From the NCBI GenBank assembly GCA_934593275.1, contig CAKTQE010000083.1, forward strand, positions 1 through 6,558: 6,558 bases of DNA. Direction: 5' to 3'. The stretch comes from an uncultured Oscillospiraceae bacterium (lineage in GTDB: Bacteria > Bacillota > Clostridia > Oscillospirales > Oscillospiraceae). Position 1 is the stretch's first letter. Every line of letters begins with the position of its first letter. Position numbers and translations under genes: made by a program. Below are positions 1 to 6,392 of this stretch, piece by piece. The notes under the pieces were generated by a model. The model was not told the origin of the DNA. It saw nothing but the letters and a program-made list of their open reading frames with translations, and searched no databases.

Positions 1-8
1 TCTCGTTT

Positions 9-50
9 CTCTCCTTTTTGTCATTTGATGAGTTGTCCAAAATCATTATA
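9..50 (-). promoter_or_regulatory. Promoter and ribosome binding site of a leftward gene lying off the window
   Basis: Read on the minus strand, 50-45 is a perfect TATAAT preceded by TGG, giving an extended -10 box (TGn-TATAAT). I see no good TTGACA -35 at the right distance, which extended -10 promoters tolerate. About 30 nt downstream is AAGGAGAG (16-9), a strong Shine-Dalgarno sequence. An ATG at normal spacing would fall just beyond base 1, so a minus-strand gene probably begins immediately left of the window. Its product cannot be seen. The inverted-repeat element at 64-188 lies just upstream and covers the place where a -35 would be. Confidence 0.55.
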
Positions 51-63
51 CCACATTCGTTCG

Positions 64-188
64 CTCGGAATGACATGTCGGGGGGTGGTTTCGTTTTATC
101 CGCACGGGTTGCAATTGCCACGCAGCGGAACGGCACATATACACCCCCTGTGGACTACCTGAACCACCCCCCGACATATCATTCCGAG
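64..188. repeat. 125-bp inverted-repeat element (MITE- or REP-like)
   Basis: The ends 64-90 and 162-188 are inverted copies of each other over 27 bp with a single mismatch (C at 74 against T at the partner position). They begin with CTCGGAATGA and include a run of six G followed by TGGTT. The 71-bp centre has no convincing gene. No target-site duplication is visible at the borders. Long near-perfect terminal inverted repeats on a short non-coding segment suggest a non-autonomous mobile element or an intergenic repeat family that can fold into one long hairpin. It separates the left-pointing promoter from the + strand gene, so it could also act as a transcript-stabilising or terminating structure. 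The family assignment is an inference. Confidence 0.7.
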
Positions 189-260
189 TACCCGAGTGGA
201 GGAATCTGCCCAAGCAGCAAGCTTTATCTTGTGTTGGTCCTTTCGGGTGCTACGTTTTTC

Positions 261-289
261 TTGCAAAACCCATCATTTTGTGTTACACT
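261..289 (+). promoter_or_regulatory. Promoter of the small + strand gene
   Basis: TTGCAA at 261-266 and TACACT at 284-289 are separated by exactly 17 bp, with TG at 281-282 forming an extended -10 box. This fits a housekeeping sigma-A promoter. The predicted transcription start is near 296, giving a leader of about 90 nt before the ATG at 389. I saw no obvious operator or riboswitch in the leader. Confidence 0.6.
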
Positions 290-388
290 GTCTTCGGAGG
301 GTGCTGCTGCTACGGTTTGACAACGGGTACAGCATGAGGGAATTGGCAAAGGACGCACGGAGGTGCATATTAGAGGAGGACTGTTCGT

Positions 389-841
389 ATGAAAAAGCGT
401 ACTGTAATTGCTATCTTTCTTGCACTTCTTCTCGCAACGATTGCCATCATCGCTTTCCCTTCCACCGAAACGACGCACATCCAAGGCACCGCCGAAAAGT
501 GGAGTAGTGACGAAACATATCTGGGTACCAGTCCGGTGGAAATCGATATTCGAGAAATCAAAAGTCTGTGTTTCCATTATCACTACGATGTTTCTGTAAA
601 AATAGGAGACTACCTCTTCCCGCCCTTTAAGAAAAACAAAAGTGTTTTATCTAGCTACGAACGTAAGAACTTCAAGCACTGGTCTGTCGTTTCTTACGAT
701 CCTGATGAAAACGAAATCCATTTCATAGAATTGTCGTACTATAGCGAAAATCACCCCGGAGATACTCCGGAGTATGAGATAACGCTGGTGCGGGAAAACG
801 GAAACATCGTATACCATCTCCGGGATTTTACAGTCCGTTAA
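389..841 (+). CDS. Small membrane-anchored or secreted protein of unknown function
   Basis: This 150-residue protein is not one I recognise. The start is supported by GAGGAGGA at 373-380, eight bases before the ATG, and by a promoter at 261-289. The N-terminus is MKKR followed by a hydrophobic stretch (about residues 6-23), a signal peptide or signal anchor. There is no lipobox cysteine after it, so a lipoprotein is unlikely. The remaining ~125 residues are polar and rich in Tyr, His, Glu and Lys (HYHYDVSVKIGDYLF near 63-77), with alternating patterns suggesting a small beta-rich extracytoplasmic domain. It has one cysteine, Cys61. It is transcribed alone, converges on the kinase operon, and ends at its own terminator (893-926). 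Its base composition is clearly more AT-rich than the kinases (541-600 is about 32% GC by hand count), so it probably has a separate history. A functional link to the kinases is not shown. Confidence 0.75.
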   Translation: MKKRTVIAIFLALLLATIAIIAFPSTETTHIQGTAEKWSSDETYLGTSPVEIDIREIKSLCFHYHYDVSVKIGDYLFPPFKKNKSVLSSYERKNFKHWSVVSYDPDENEIHFIELSYYSENHPGDTPEYEITLVRENGNIVYHLRDFTVR

Positions 842-892
842 ACACCCAAATCCATTGGTAACTTCATTTGTTAGGAACTCTATGATACCGCA

Positions 893-934
893 AAACGGCT
901 GCACGCTCAACTGGGTGCAGCCGTTTCTTTTGGG
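893..934 (+). terminator. Rho-independent terminator, possibly bidirectional
   Basis: A perfect 12-bp stem, AAACGGCTGCAC (893-904) with GTGCAGCCGTTT (915-926), encloses a 10-nt loop. It is followed on the + strand by CTTTT and, slightly further on, by another T run (936-940). It lies about 50 nt after the stop codon of the + strand gene. Read from the other strand, the stem is followed by TTTTG, so it may also stop transcripts from the convergent kinase operon. Confidence 0.85.
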
Positions 935-940
935 CTTTTT

Positions 941-966
941 CAGCCAGTGCCGCATGGCACTGGCTG
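941..966. repeat. Strong intergenic hairpin after the kinase operon
   Basis: CAGCCAGTGCC (941-951) and GGCACTGGCTG (956-966) form a perfect 11-bp stem with a 4-nt loop. No T run follows the stem on either strand; on the + strand a T run precedes it. It is therefore not a textbook terminator by itself. It lies about 50 nt past the stop codon of kinase B and could protect the 3' end of the operon transcript or work with the neighbouring hairpin at 893-926 as the operon's end. Confidence 0.6.
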
Positions 967-1013
967 TTGCCGGTGAACGGGACTTTTTAACAGGCCCTTA
1001 TTTGTTACCCCGA

Positions 1014-2789
1014 TCAGGAATCAAGCCCATCTTCTGATTCATTTCCCCGAGGAGCGGGCATCCCTTGCTGTAGTTTCTTTGCATAGTACCGCTCCCGCAA
1101 AATCCAACCCAGGATGATGGGGAAGCAGACGCACCCGGTGAGGCCCAGGTGAAAGGGTCTGCCCAGGTTCAGGAGCCACAGGGTCAATTCTTCCAGTTCT
1201 CTGGTTCCCGGCATTCCCATCGCTTCCAGCCCCGGCCAAAAGGGTCTTGTCCAATGGCGGTCGATCCAATCAAAGCACATCAGGCAGACGGGCATGAACA
1301 GAAACATCCATTCCACACCGATTCTGTAATAATATTGATGCTGTTTTTTGAATAGACTGTATTTTATGACGCTAAATTCGCCAAATGTCATTGCCAGCAG
1401 TGCCGAGATACTCAAAATCCACAGGTTTTCTCCGAAGAATATCCGTCCCTCCGGATAGTGGGCCGAAGCGTAGGCCATCACCGCGTCCCAGATTCCCAGG
1501 ACTGACAGGGCGGGGGTCATAACGTTGCCCACAAAATAAGGGCCGACAAACCAGCATTGCCATAGGGCGGTTTCATCCCTTGCGATCCACCAGATGCCAA
1601 GCAATACAAGCCCTGTCTGAGGCAGTGTGAGACTTCTCCCACAGCGGCGTTGCCACCAAATGACCAGACCCAGGAGGGCCAAAACCACCGCTCCCCAATC
1701 GAAGTCCGCCGTTCCCTGTAAATAGGTAAAGCGCAGCCCGGTCAGAAAGGCCATCAGGAAAACGGTTGTCAGCACATAGGGTGTTTCTCCGGTTTGGGCC
1801 TGGTAACGCTGCAAGGGTGTTTCATCAATCCGGTTCAGGGCAAAGGCCACCGCCTCCATGCTCTGGGGACGGTCATCCGGGTCATAAGCGCAGCATTTCT
1901 TCACGATGTCCCACAGTTCTTCCGGGCCATGCTTTGGCCTTGGCGGCACATAGCCGGAGCAATACTGTCTGGACGCGTTCAGATGGTACCCCTCTGAATC
2001 CGGGAAACACAGCTCATTCATCAATAGATACAGCAGTATTCCAAAGGAATAGATATCGGCGGTGCCATCATAGCGTTCCCCCGTAGCCGCAACCACCTCC
2101 GGCGCACCGTAGCCCTTGGTCAAGGCCACGGTGCTGGCAAACCCCTCTTTCGTGGACTTTGCCACGCCGAAGTCTCCCAGCTTGTAGCGGCGGAATCTGG
2201 GGTCGTAAAAGATGTTTTCCAGTTTCACATCCCGATGGAGAACCCCAAAACCATGGGCTGTTTGCAACGCCTGGGCGATATGCACCCCCAGGCGCAGGAT
2301 CTCCGGTTCTGCCCCCTGGTTCAGTGGCTCCGGGTTCAACTGCGGCCGGTCTGCCCGCTGTGCCAGTACCGGCTCCAGGCGTTCCATGGCAATGAATTGC
2401 AAATCCAGAAAATCCCCCATCTGGCAGGGACCTGCCGGGTCTTTTTCCGTTCTCAGAACGTTTCCGTCCCCGTCCAGCCACACCCGCAATTCCAGGAAGT
2501 CATAAACCTTGACAACATTGGGACAGTCCATGCCCATGCGCTGCTGCATACGCAGGGTTTTCTCAAATTCCGGAACCGTCTTTCCCTCAAATCCGATCAC
2601 CTTTAAGGCGGCCTTTCCCCATAGACCATGCCGCCTTGTCAGGCCAAAGACGCTGGCATAGCTTCCGCTGCCAAGCCGCACCGGAACGCCCTTTTTGCGC
2701 TCCAACGTGAATTGAGAAAAGGGCAGCTTGCGCCTTTCCAGCTGCGAAAGAATGCTATGTATCTGGGTCTTGGTCCATTGACTGGCCAT
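1014..2789 (-). CDS. Membrane Ser/Thr protein kinase B (second of a tandem pair)
   Basis: A 591-residue Hanks-type kinase, predicted to sit in the membrane and phosphorylate Ser/Thr on cytoplasmic proteins. All core motifs are visible: glycine loop LGSGSYASV (39-47), ATP-anchoring Lys63 in ALKV, catalytic HRD at 185-187 with Lys189 and Asn192, DFG at 206-208, APE at 229-231, Asp245 in DIYSFG, and Arg307. The activation segment holds Ser219, Thr220 and Thr224 as possible phosphorylation sites. A charged insert occupies about 104-128, between the expected strands beta4 and beta5. From about 337 to 565 the protein is strongly hydrophobic, with six or seven probable membrane helices and many Trp, Phe and Tyr; there are no PASTA, WD40 or TPR repeats. 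The C-terminal tail (566-591) is hydrophilic. The start is supported by AGGAG at 2803-2799, nine bases upstream. The gene begins 35 nt inside kinase A, so translation is probably coupled. The motif order and shared residues show it is a paralogue of kinase A. The signal sensed is unknown. Confidence 0.93.
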   Translation of the reverse strand: MASQWTKTQIHSILSQLERRKLPFSQFTLERKKGVPVRLGSGSYASVFGLTRRHGLWGKAALKVIGFEGKTVPEFEKTLRMQQRMGMDCPNVVKVYDFLELRVWLDGDGNVLRTEKDPAGPCQMGDFLDLQFIAMERLEPVLAQRADRPQLNPEPLNQGAEPEILRLGVHIAQALQTAHGFGVLHRDVKLENIFYDPRFRRYKLGDFGVAKSTKEGFASTVALTKGYGAPEVVAATGERYDGTADIYSFGILLYLLMNELCFPDSEGYHLNASRQYCSGYVPPRPKHGPEELWDIVKKCCAYDPDDRPQSMEAVAFALNRIDETPLQRYQAQTGETPYVLTTVFLMAFLTGLRFTYLQGTADFDWGAVVLALLGLVIWWQRRCGRSLTLPQTGLVLLGIWWIARDETALWQCWFVGPYFVGNVMTPALSVLGIWDAVMAYASAHYPEGRIFFGENLWILSISALLAMTFGEFSVIKYSLFKKQHQYYYRIGVEWMFLFMPVCLMCFDWIDRHWTRPFWPGLEAMGMPGTRELEELTLWLLNLGRPFHLGLTGCVCFPIILGWILRERYYAKKLQQGMPAPRGNESEDGLDS

Positions 2790-4524
2790 GCTCTTTCTCT
2801 CCTTCCGCTACGGTGCGTGCCTCCCGGACAACCTGGGTGAAAAATTGTTGCGCCAGACCCATAGATAGAGCCGCGCATCCAACCGCAACAGGCCGCATCC
2901 GGTCCAGTACAGCCACAGCCGGCCAGAATTTCAGATGCTTGCCCAGCCCATAAACAAGGCCGCAAGCCAATAAGGCCCCTGGGAGATGGCGCATTGCTGC
3001 CATTGTGTAGGTTCCCCGGCCTTTGGATTTCCGTTCTTCTTTCCATAGTTCCCCTGCCGTGTCCCAGAGGCACCACAGCAAGGCGGCCCACAGCCAGGTT
3101 GAGCCTACACCGGATGCTTTTATCAGATTCCCCAAGCTCAGCCCCAGAGCCGCCCCGGTCAGCGATACCGGCACGCTCCCCAGGAGCAGGGCCAGGCCAA
3201 CCAGCAGCGGCGGCGAAACCCCGGCGTACCACATGGCGGCCAGCACTGCCGCCACCGTCCCTACCTGGGCCACAAGTTCCAAATCCCCCAGCCACAGAAA
3301 CAGGGCTTCCACCGCCAGCAGCCCCGGCAGCCCCCAGGGGAGCCACACCGGCGCGTCCCCCCAGGTGCTTGCCAAAGGAACGGCGGTCAGGGCCATGAGC
3401 AGGAACAGAACCACGTTCTTTTTCCGTCTGCGCCGTTCCCGCTGCCGTTTTTCCAAAATGCGCTCTGCCCGGGACTGTCTGCGGATGGCTTCTTCCTCCA
3501 TGAGTTTGGGGGCGAAATACGTCTGCGTAGGCAGATTCAGGCAGATGGTTCCCAGGTGTTCCGGGTCCTGGGCAGCGGCTTCTGCCAGGGCGGACAGAAC
3601 CTGGGCCATGGACTGGTAGCGGTCCCCGGGTTTGTAGGCGCACATTTTCCGAATGACCCGGACCAACGGCTCCGGCGCACGTATTGGAGCCGGAAAAGTG
3701 AACAGCGGGTCATAGTGGACCTTGCTGACCCGGTATCCCACGGAGCCTGGATAAGCCAGGTCATTCAGCAGCAGATAGAGGGCTATTCCGAACGAATAGA
3801 TATCCGCCCCGGTTCCGTAACCCTCTGCTTTTCCCTGCCGGATCTCCGGCGCGCCGTAACCCTCGGTATAAACCACCGTTACCGCCGCCCGGTCCTCCAC
3901 AAACTTTGCCGCTCCAAAGTCCCCCAGCTTATAGACGCCCTCCTGGGCGTCATAAAAGATGTTTTCCAATTTGACATCCCGGTGCAGAATGTTTTCTTCG
4001 TGGGCGCGCATCAGCGCGTCCCCGATTTCTACCGCCAGCTTCATCACTTCTTCCTGGGTTTCCAGCTGCGCCCTGGCCAGGCGGGCATGGAAAAAGCGGT
4101 CCACCTGAATCAGGCTCTCCAGCTTTTCCATCAGCACCAGTTGGATGTGCAGGCCCTCTTCCCGTTCTTCCCCCTGGGCATCCCGCACCGCAATGTCCCC
4201 GTCCCGGACCTGGACCATCAGTTCCCTGGTATCCAGAATCCTTACCACATAGGGGCTTTTTTCTCCCACCAGACGCTGCAATCTCACGGACTCCCGGAAC
4301 TCCTGGGAAGATGTGGTATGACGCTGGAAGCCCGTGACCTTTAACGCGTACCGAAGGGCCGTGTTTTTTCTGCTTGCCATTTCATACACAGAGGAGAACC
4401 CGCCGCTGCCCAGCAGGGTCAGTTCTCCCTCCGGCATCCAAAGCATGAATTCCGGGAAAAGGAAGCCGTTTTTATCCAGGTAAGGCAGTATCCGTCCAAT
4501 ATCCTCCGCAACTTCCCCTGCCAT
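2755..4524 (-). CDS. Membrane Ser/Thr protein kinase A (first of a tandem pair)
   Basis: A 589-residue Hanks-type Ser/Thr kinase with an intact catalytic core: glycine loop LGSGGFSSVY (38-47), Lys62 in ALKV, HRD at 181-183 with Lys185 and Asn188, DFG at 202-204, APE at 225-227, Asp241 in DIYSFG, and Arg302. Thr216 and Thr220 in the activation segment are likely phospho-acceptors. A charged insert (about 105-127) lies between the expected beta4 and beta5 strands, as in kinase B. After the kinase domain comes a very basic, probably helical linker (341-370, rich in Arg, Lys and Glu), then a polytopic membrane region (about 371-560, roughly six or seven helices) and a short charged tail. The start has GAGGAG six bases upstream and lies 3 nt after the FHA gene's stop. 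The DNA of the membrane part is extremely GC-rich (3301-3360 is 80% GC by hand count). This architecture differs from PknB/PrkC, which have one membrane pass and PASTA domains. The FHA protein next door is its most likely partner or substrate. Confidence 0.93.
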   Translation of the reverse strand: MAGEVAEDIGRILPYLDKNGFLFPEFMLWMPEGELTLLGSGGFSSVYEMASRKNTALRYALKVTGFQRHTTSSQEFRESVRLQRLVGEKSPYVVRILDTRELMVQVRDGDIAVRDAQGEEREEGLHIQLVLMEKLESLIQVDRFFHARLARAQLETQEEVMKLAVEIGDALMRAHEENILHRDVKLENIFYDAQEGVYKLGDFGAAKFVEDRAAVTVVYTEGYGAPEIRQGKAEGYGTGADIYSFGIALYLLLNDLAYPGSVGYRVSKVHYDPLFTFPAPIRAPEPLVRVIRKMCAYKPGDRYQSMAQVLSALAEAAAQDPEHLGTICLNLPTQTYFAPKLMEEEAIRRQSRAERILEKRQRERRRRKKNVVLFLLMALTAVPLASTWGDAPVWLPWGLPGLLAVEALFLWLGDLELVAQVGTVAAVLAAMWYAGVSPPLLVGLALLLGSVPVSLTGAALGLSLGNLIKASGVGSTWLWAALLWCLWDTAGELWKEERKSKGRGTYTMAAMRHLPGALLACGLVYGLGKHLKFWPAVAVLDRMRPVAVGCAALSMGLAQQFFTQVVREARTVAEGEKEHGQSMDQDPDT

Positions 4525-4527
4525 TGC

Positions 4528-5070
4528 TTACTCCTCGTCCAGCCGCAGTTGGGTTTTCCCAAAAAGATAGGTAATATCCCCCATATAAATGGCCGCGCCG
4601 TCATTTTGCCGCACCACGGTACCCTTTTCCGGCTTTCCGAGCCGCACCAGCTGGTTTCCATCGTAGAATTCCAGCTGGTCCTTTCCCCGGGTATCTGCCG
4701 CCCGCCAACGCTGGTCGCAGTCAAGTTCCAGATAAACCGCCCATACGGTTTTCCCGTTGATGGTGGCCTCGTCACCGCTGCCGAAGATGAATACATCCCC
4801 ATCTTTCAGCATCATGGGCCGGGGGCGGCCTCCCACACCCCGGCGCAGCCGTTTCCCATTGCAGCAGGTCCCGTTTTTTCCATAATAGTCGATATAGCAC
4901 CAGCAGCCGTCCACGTTCTGAAACCGTCCGTGTCGGCGGCTCACCGTCAGGGCATGGAGCCGGATATCCGGCTGAAATGCCGCGTCTCCCCGGCCCAGCT
5001 CCCAGTTTGTCCGGTCATCCAGACAGACCGCATCCAGCTGGCCGTTTTCAATTACAATCAAATGGTTCAT
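4528..5070 (-). CDS. FHA-domain protein, predicted phosphothreonine reader
   Basis: A 180-residue cytosolic protein with no signal peptide or membrane segment. Residues about 3-110 form a forkhead-associated domain, the fold that binds phosphothreonine peptides. The signature residues are present: GR (26-27), SRRH (44-47), the NGT turn (66-68), NG (71-72), and LKDGDVFIFG (88-97), which matches the usual 'DGD-IxxG' strand. The binding site therefore looks functional. Residues about 112-180 are a second small, beta-rich segment I do not recognise, ending in a GDITYLFGKT-like stretch that resembles the last strands of an FHA fold; it could be a degenerate second FHA-like domain or an effector or dimer module. 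GAGGGG precedes the ATG, which lies 2 nt after the upstream stop. Position directly before two Ser/Thr kinases argues that it reads kinase autophosphorylation or shared substrates. Confidence 0.88.
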   Translation of the reverse strand: MNHLIVIENGQLDAVCLDDRTNWELGRGDAAFQPDIRLHALTVSRRHGRFQNVDGCWCYIDYYGKNGTCCNGKRLRRGVGGRPRPMMLKDGDVFIFGSGDEATINGKTVWAVYLELDCDQRWRAADTRGKDQLEFYDGNQLVRLGKPEKGTVVRQNDGAAIYMGDITYLFGKTQLRLDEE

Positions 5071-5072
5071 TT

Positions 5073-6086
5073 TTACCCCTCATCCTCGTCATCCACATCG
5101 GAAACTTCTGCCAGAAACCAATCAAATTCCGGCATTTTCAGCTCTCCAAGAACCTTTTTGGCATACAGGCACAGACCGTCGGAATCAAAAATTCCGTCCT
5201 TATCATAGAGTTCTTCACATTCCAGCCCATTTTCCAGAATAAACAAAATCACGCTTTCAAAGATATTCTTGGGATACAACGGCTCCATATGGGCAAACTC
5301 CAGCATCTGATCTACCTGTTCCCGATCCATACATAGGTGCAGCCCCAAGGAAATGATTTTGTTTCTGGTTGGATACCACTTATTCTGCCGAATAGCAGAG
5401 ACGCATTGCCGCAGAGAAGAAGTCCAGCCCTGGGCTATTGCCATCTCATTGACAGTGCCAACCCCACCGTTTTCTACCTCTAAATTCATTTTGACATAGG
5501 CATAGAATTTGTGATAGGAATAGGAAAATACAGAAATATTCTCCGCAATAAAGTTTTCCAGCACATCCTGACTTCCCACATCCATAAGCAGTTTGTCAAA
5601 TTTTACTGTGGTAATATTCTGCCCCTCGTTCTCCTGCCCGGGGATCAGCTTTTCCGTGATCCGGTTGCGGATGTATTCAAACTGTTTCAGCGCATCCCGG
5701 CCCTCGTTGTGCCGCAAAACAAACATGCAGATGCAGTCTTCCAGGCTTTTGGAATACAGCCCCGGATACTGGCCGTAACGTTGCAGGAGCCGGTTCATTT
5801 CTTCCTCCGTCAGATTCGCCGCCAGGCCGATCCGCAAAAATGTTTCACGGCTTTTGGGGATAGACCCTTTGCACCATTTGTCCAGTGCCACCCGGCTGAT
5901 CCCGCAGGCCGCGGCAAAAGAGGACTTTGTGTGGCCGGACCTTGGGATCAGGGCCTGGATATACCGCCCCCACTGGCTCTGCTGGCTCTGCAGCATCGGA
6001 AGAATTTTTTGCTTCAGCTCCCCAGTCGTCAGACATTGGGCCAGTTCCTCCCGAACATATTCTGTCTCCATAGGCTTCGGATTCAT
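5073..6086 (-). CDS. HTH protein with duplicated module, first gene of the kinase operon
   Basis: A 337-residue protein that I do not recognise as a named family. I chose the ATG at 6086 because GAGGAG lies seven bases upstream; an in-frame ATG at 6155 has no such site and would sit almost on the predicted transcription start. Residues about 53-75 (KSSFAAACGISRVALDKW) read as an XRE-like helix-turn-helix, with the recognition helix around ISRVALDKW. Residues 76-129 are then echoed by 238-287: both show P-x(2-3)-R/N, (I/L)GL, x(E)x(M/V)(N/D)x(M/L)L, then LYxK and a hydrophobic helix. The segment before the second copy (about 213-237) looks like a weaker second HTH. The tail is acidic (VDDEDEG). 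There is no membrane segment. Likely role: a DNA-binding regulator or adaptor of the kinase circuit, perhaps regulated by phosphorylation. The gene is noticeably more AT-rich than the kinases (5221-5280 is 37% GC by hand count). Confidence 0.85.
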   Translation of the reverse strand: MNPKPMETEYVREELAQCLTTGELKQKILPMLQSQQSQWGRYIQALIPRSGHTKSSFAAACGISRVALDKWCKGSIPKSRETFLRIGLAANLTEEEMNRLLQRYGQYPGLYSKSLEDCICMFVLRHNEGRDALKQFEYIRNRITEKLIPGQENEGQNITTVKFDKLLMDVGSQDVLENFIAENISVFSYSYHKFYAYVKMNLEVENGGVGTVNEMAIAQGWTSSLRQCVSAIRQNKWYPTRNKIISLGLHLCMDREQVDQMLEFAHMEPLYPKNIFESVILFILENGLECEELYDKDGIFDSDGLCLYAKKVLGELKMPEFDWFLAEVSDVDDEDEG

Positions 6087-6163
6087 TACTTTTCTCCTCG
6101 TTTCCACGTTCAAAATCGCCGGGCCGTCTGGAAAAACAACAGCATTCCTACGCATTTTGGTTT

Positions 6164-6192
6164 ATCGTAGCATATCTCAGAGCAGATTGCAA
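6164..6192 (-). promoter_or_regulatory. Main candidate promoter of the HTH-FHA-kinase operon
   Basis: On the minus strand, TTGCAA (6192-6187) and TACGAT (6169-6164) are exactly 17 bp apart, and TG precedes the -10 with one base between, making an extended -10 box. Transcription would start near 6157, leaving a leader of about 70 nt before the ATG at 6086. The sequence resembles the promoter of the + strand gene at 261-289 (same -35, same spacing, same extended -10). No clear operator was seen around it. Confidence 0.6.
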
Positions 6193-6257
6193 CGCCTATC
6201 CCCAGTGCGCATTTCGTTCCCGGTATTTCTTTTTCCGTCGTATTTCGTGATATACAC

Positions 6258-6286
6258 ATTATAGCACTCTGTTTTCCGGGTCTTTC
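6258..6286 (-). promoter_or_regulatory. Second, upstream candidate promoter of the operon
   Basis: On the minus strand, 6263-6258 is a perfect TATAAT preceded by TGC, an ideal extended -10 box. The -35 region (GAAAGA near 6286-6281 at 17-bp spacing) is poor. If used, it would start near 6251 and give a leader of about 165 nt, so the operon may have two start sites. Confidence 0.45.
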
Positions 6287-6372
6287 AGGAGAAGTTTACA
6301 CATCCGTCACATTTGGAGTACCACGTATCAAGGTGTACCGTCCACCCCCACAGGTTATACATCCAACGTGGC

Positions 6373-6392
6373 GGGCGGCAGGATTGCCGCCC
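6373..6392. repeat. Short GC-rich hairpin
   Basis: GGGCGGCA (6373-6380) and TGCCGCCC (6385-6392) form a perfect 8-bp stem with a 4-nt loop. Its right arm overlaps the left end of the larger inverted repeat at 6382-6496. Together they read as one complete copy of an intergenic repeat unit ending in CCCCTAC. No gene is seen in 6293-6558. Confidence 0.65.

Noticed and set aside
2639..3643. Long open frame of 334 codons on the minus strand across the kinase A and B junction
   Set aside because: It overlaps kinase A in another frame, has a Gly/Pro/Arg-rich low-complexity product, and is explained by the very high GC of this stretch, which removes stop codons.
3556..4344. 262-codon open frame on the + strand, antisense to kinase A
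   Set aside because: It is opposite a well-supported kinase domain, shows no recognisable domain and has no good ribosome binding site; it is a mirror of the kinase reading frame.
4549..5208. 219-codon open frame on the + strand, antisense to the FHA gene
   Set aside because: It lies opposite the conserved FHA motifs and runs into the HTH gene; no independent sign of expression.
6087..6155. Longer version of the HTH protein starting at the ATG at 6155 (360 residues)
   Set aside because: No ribosome binding site precedes it, it lies about two bases from the predicted transcription start, and the ATG at 6086 has an excellent GAGGAG site.
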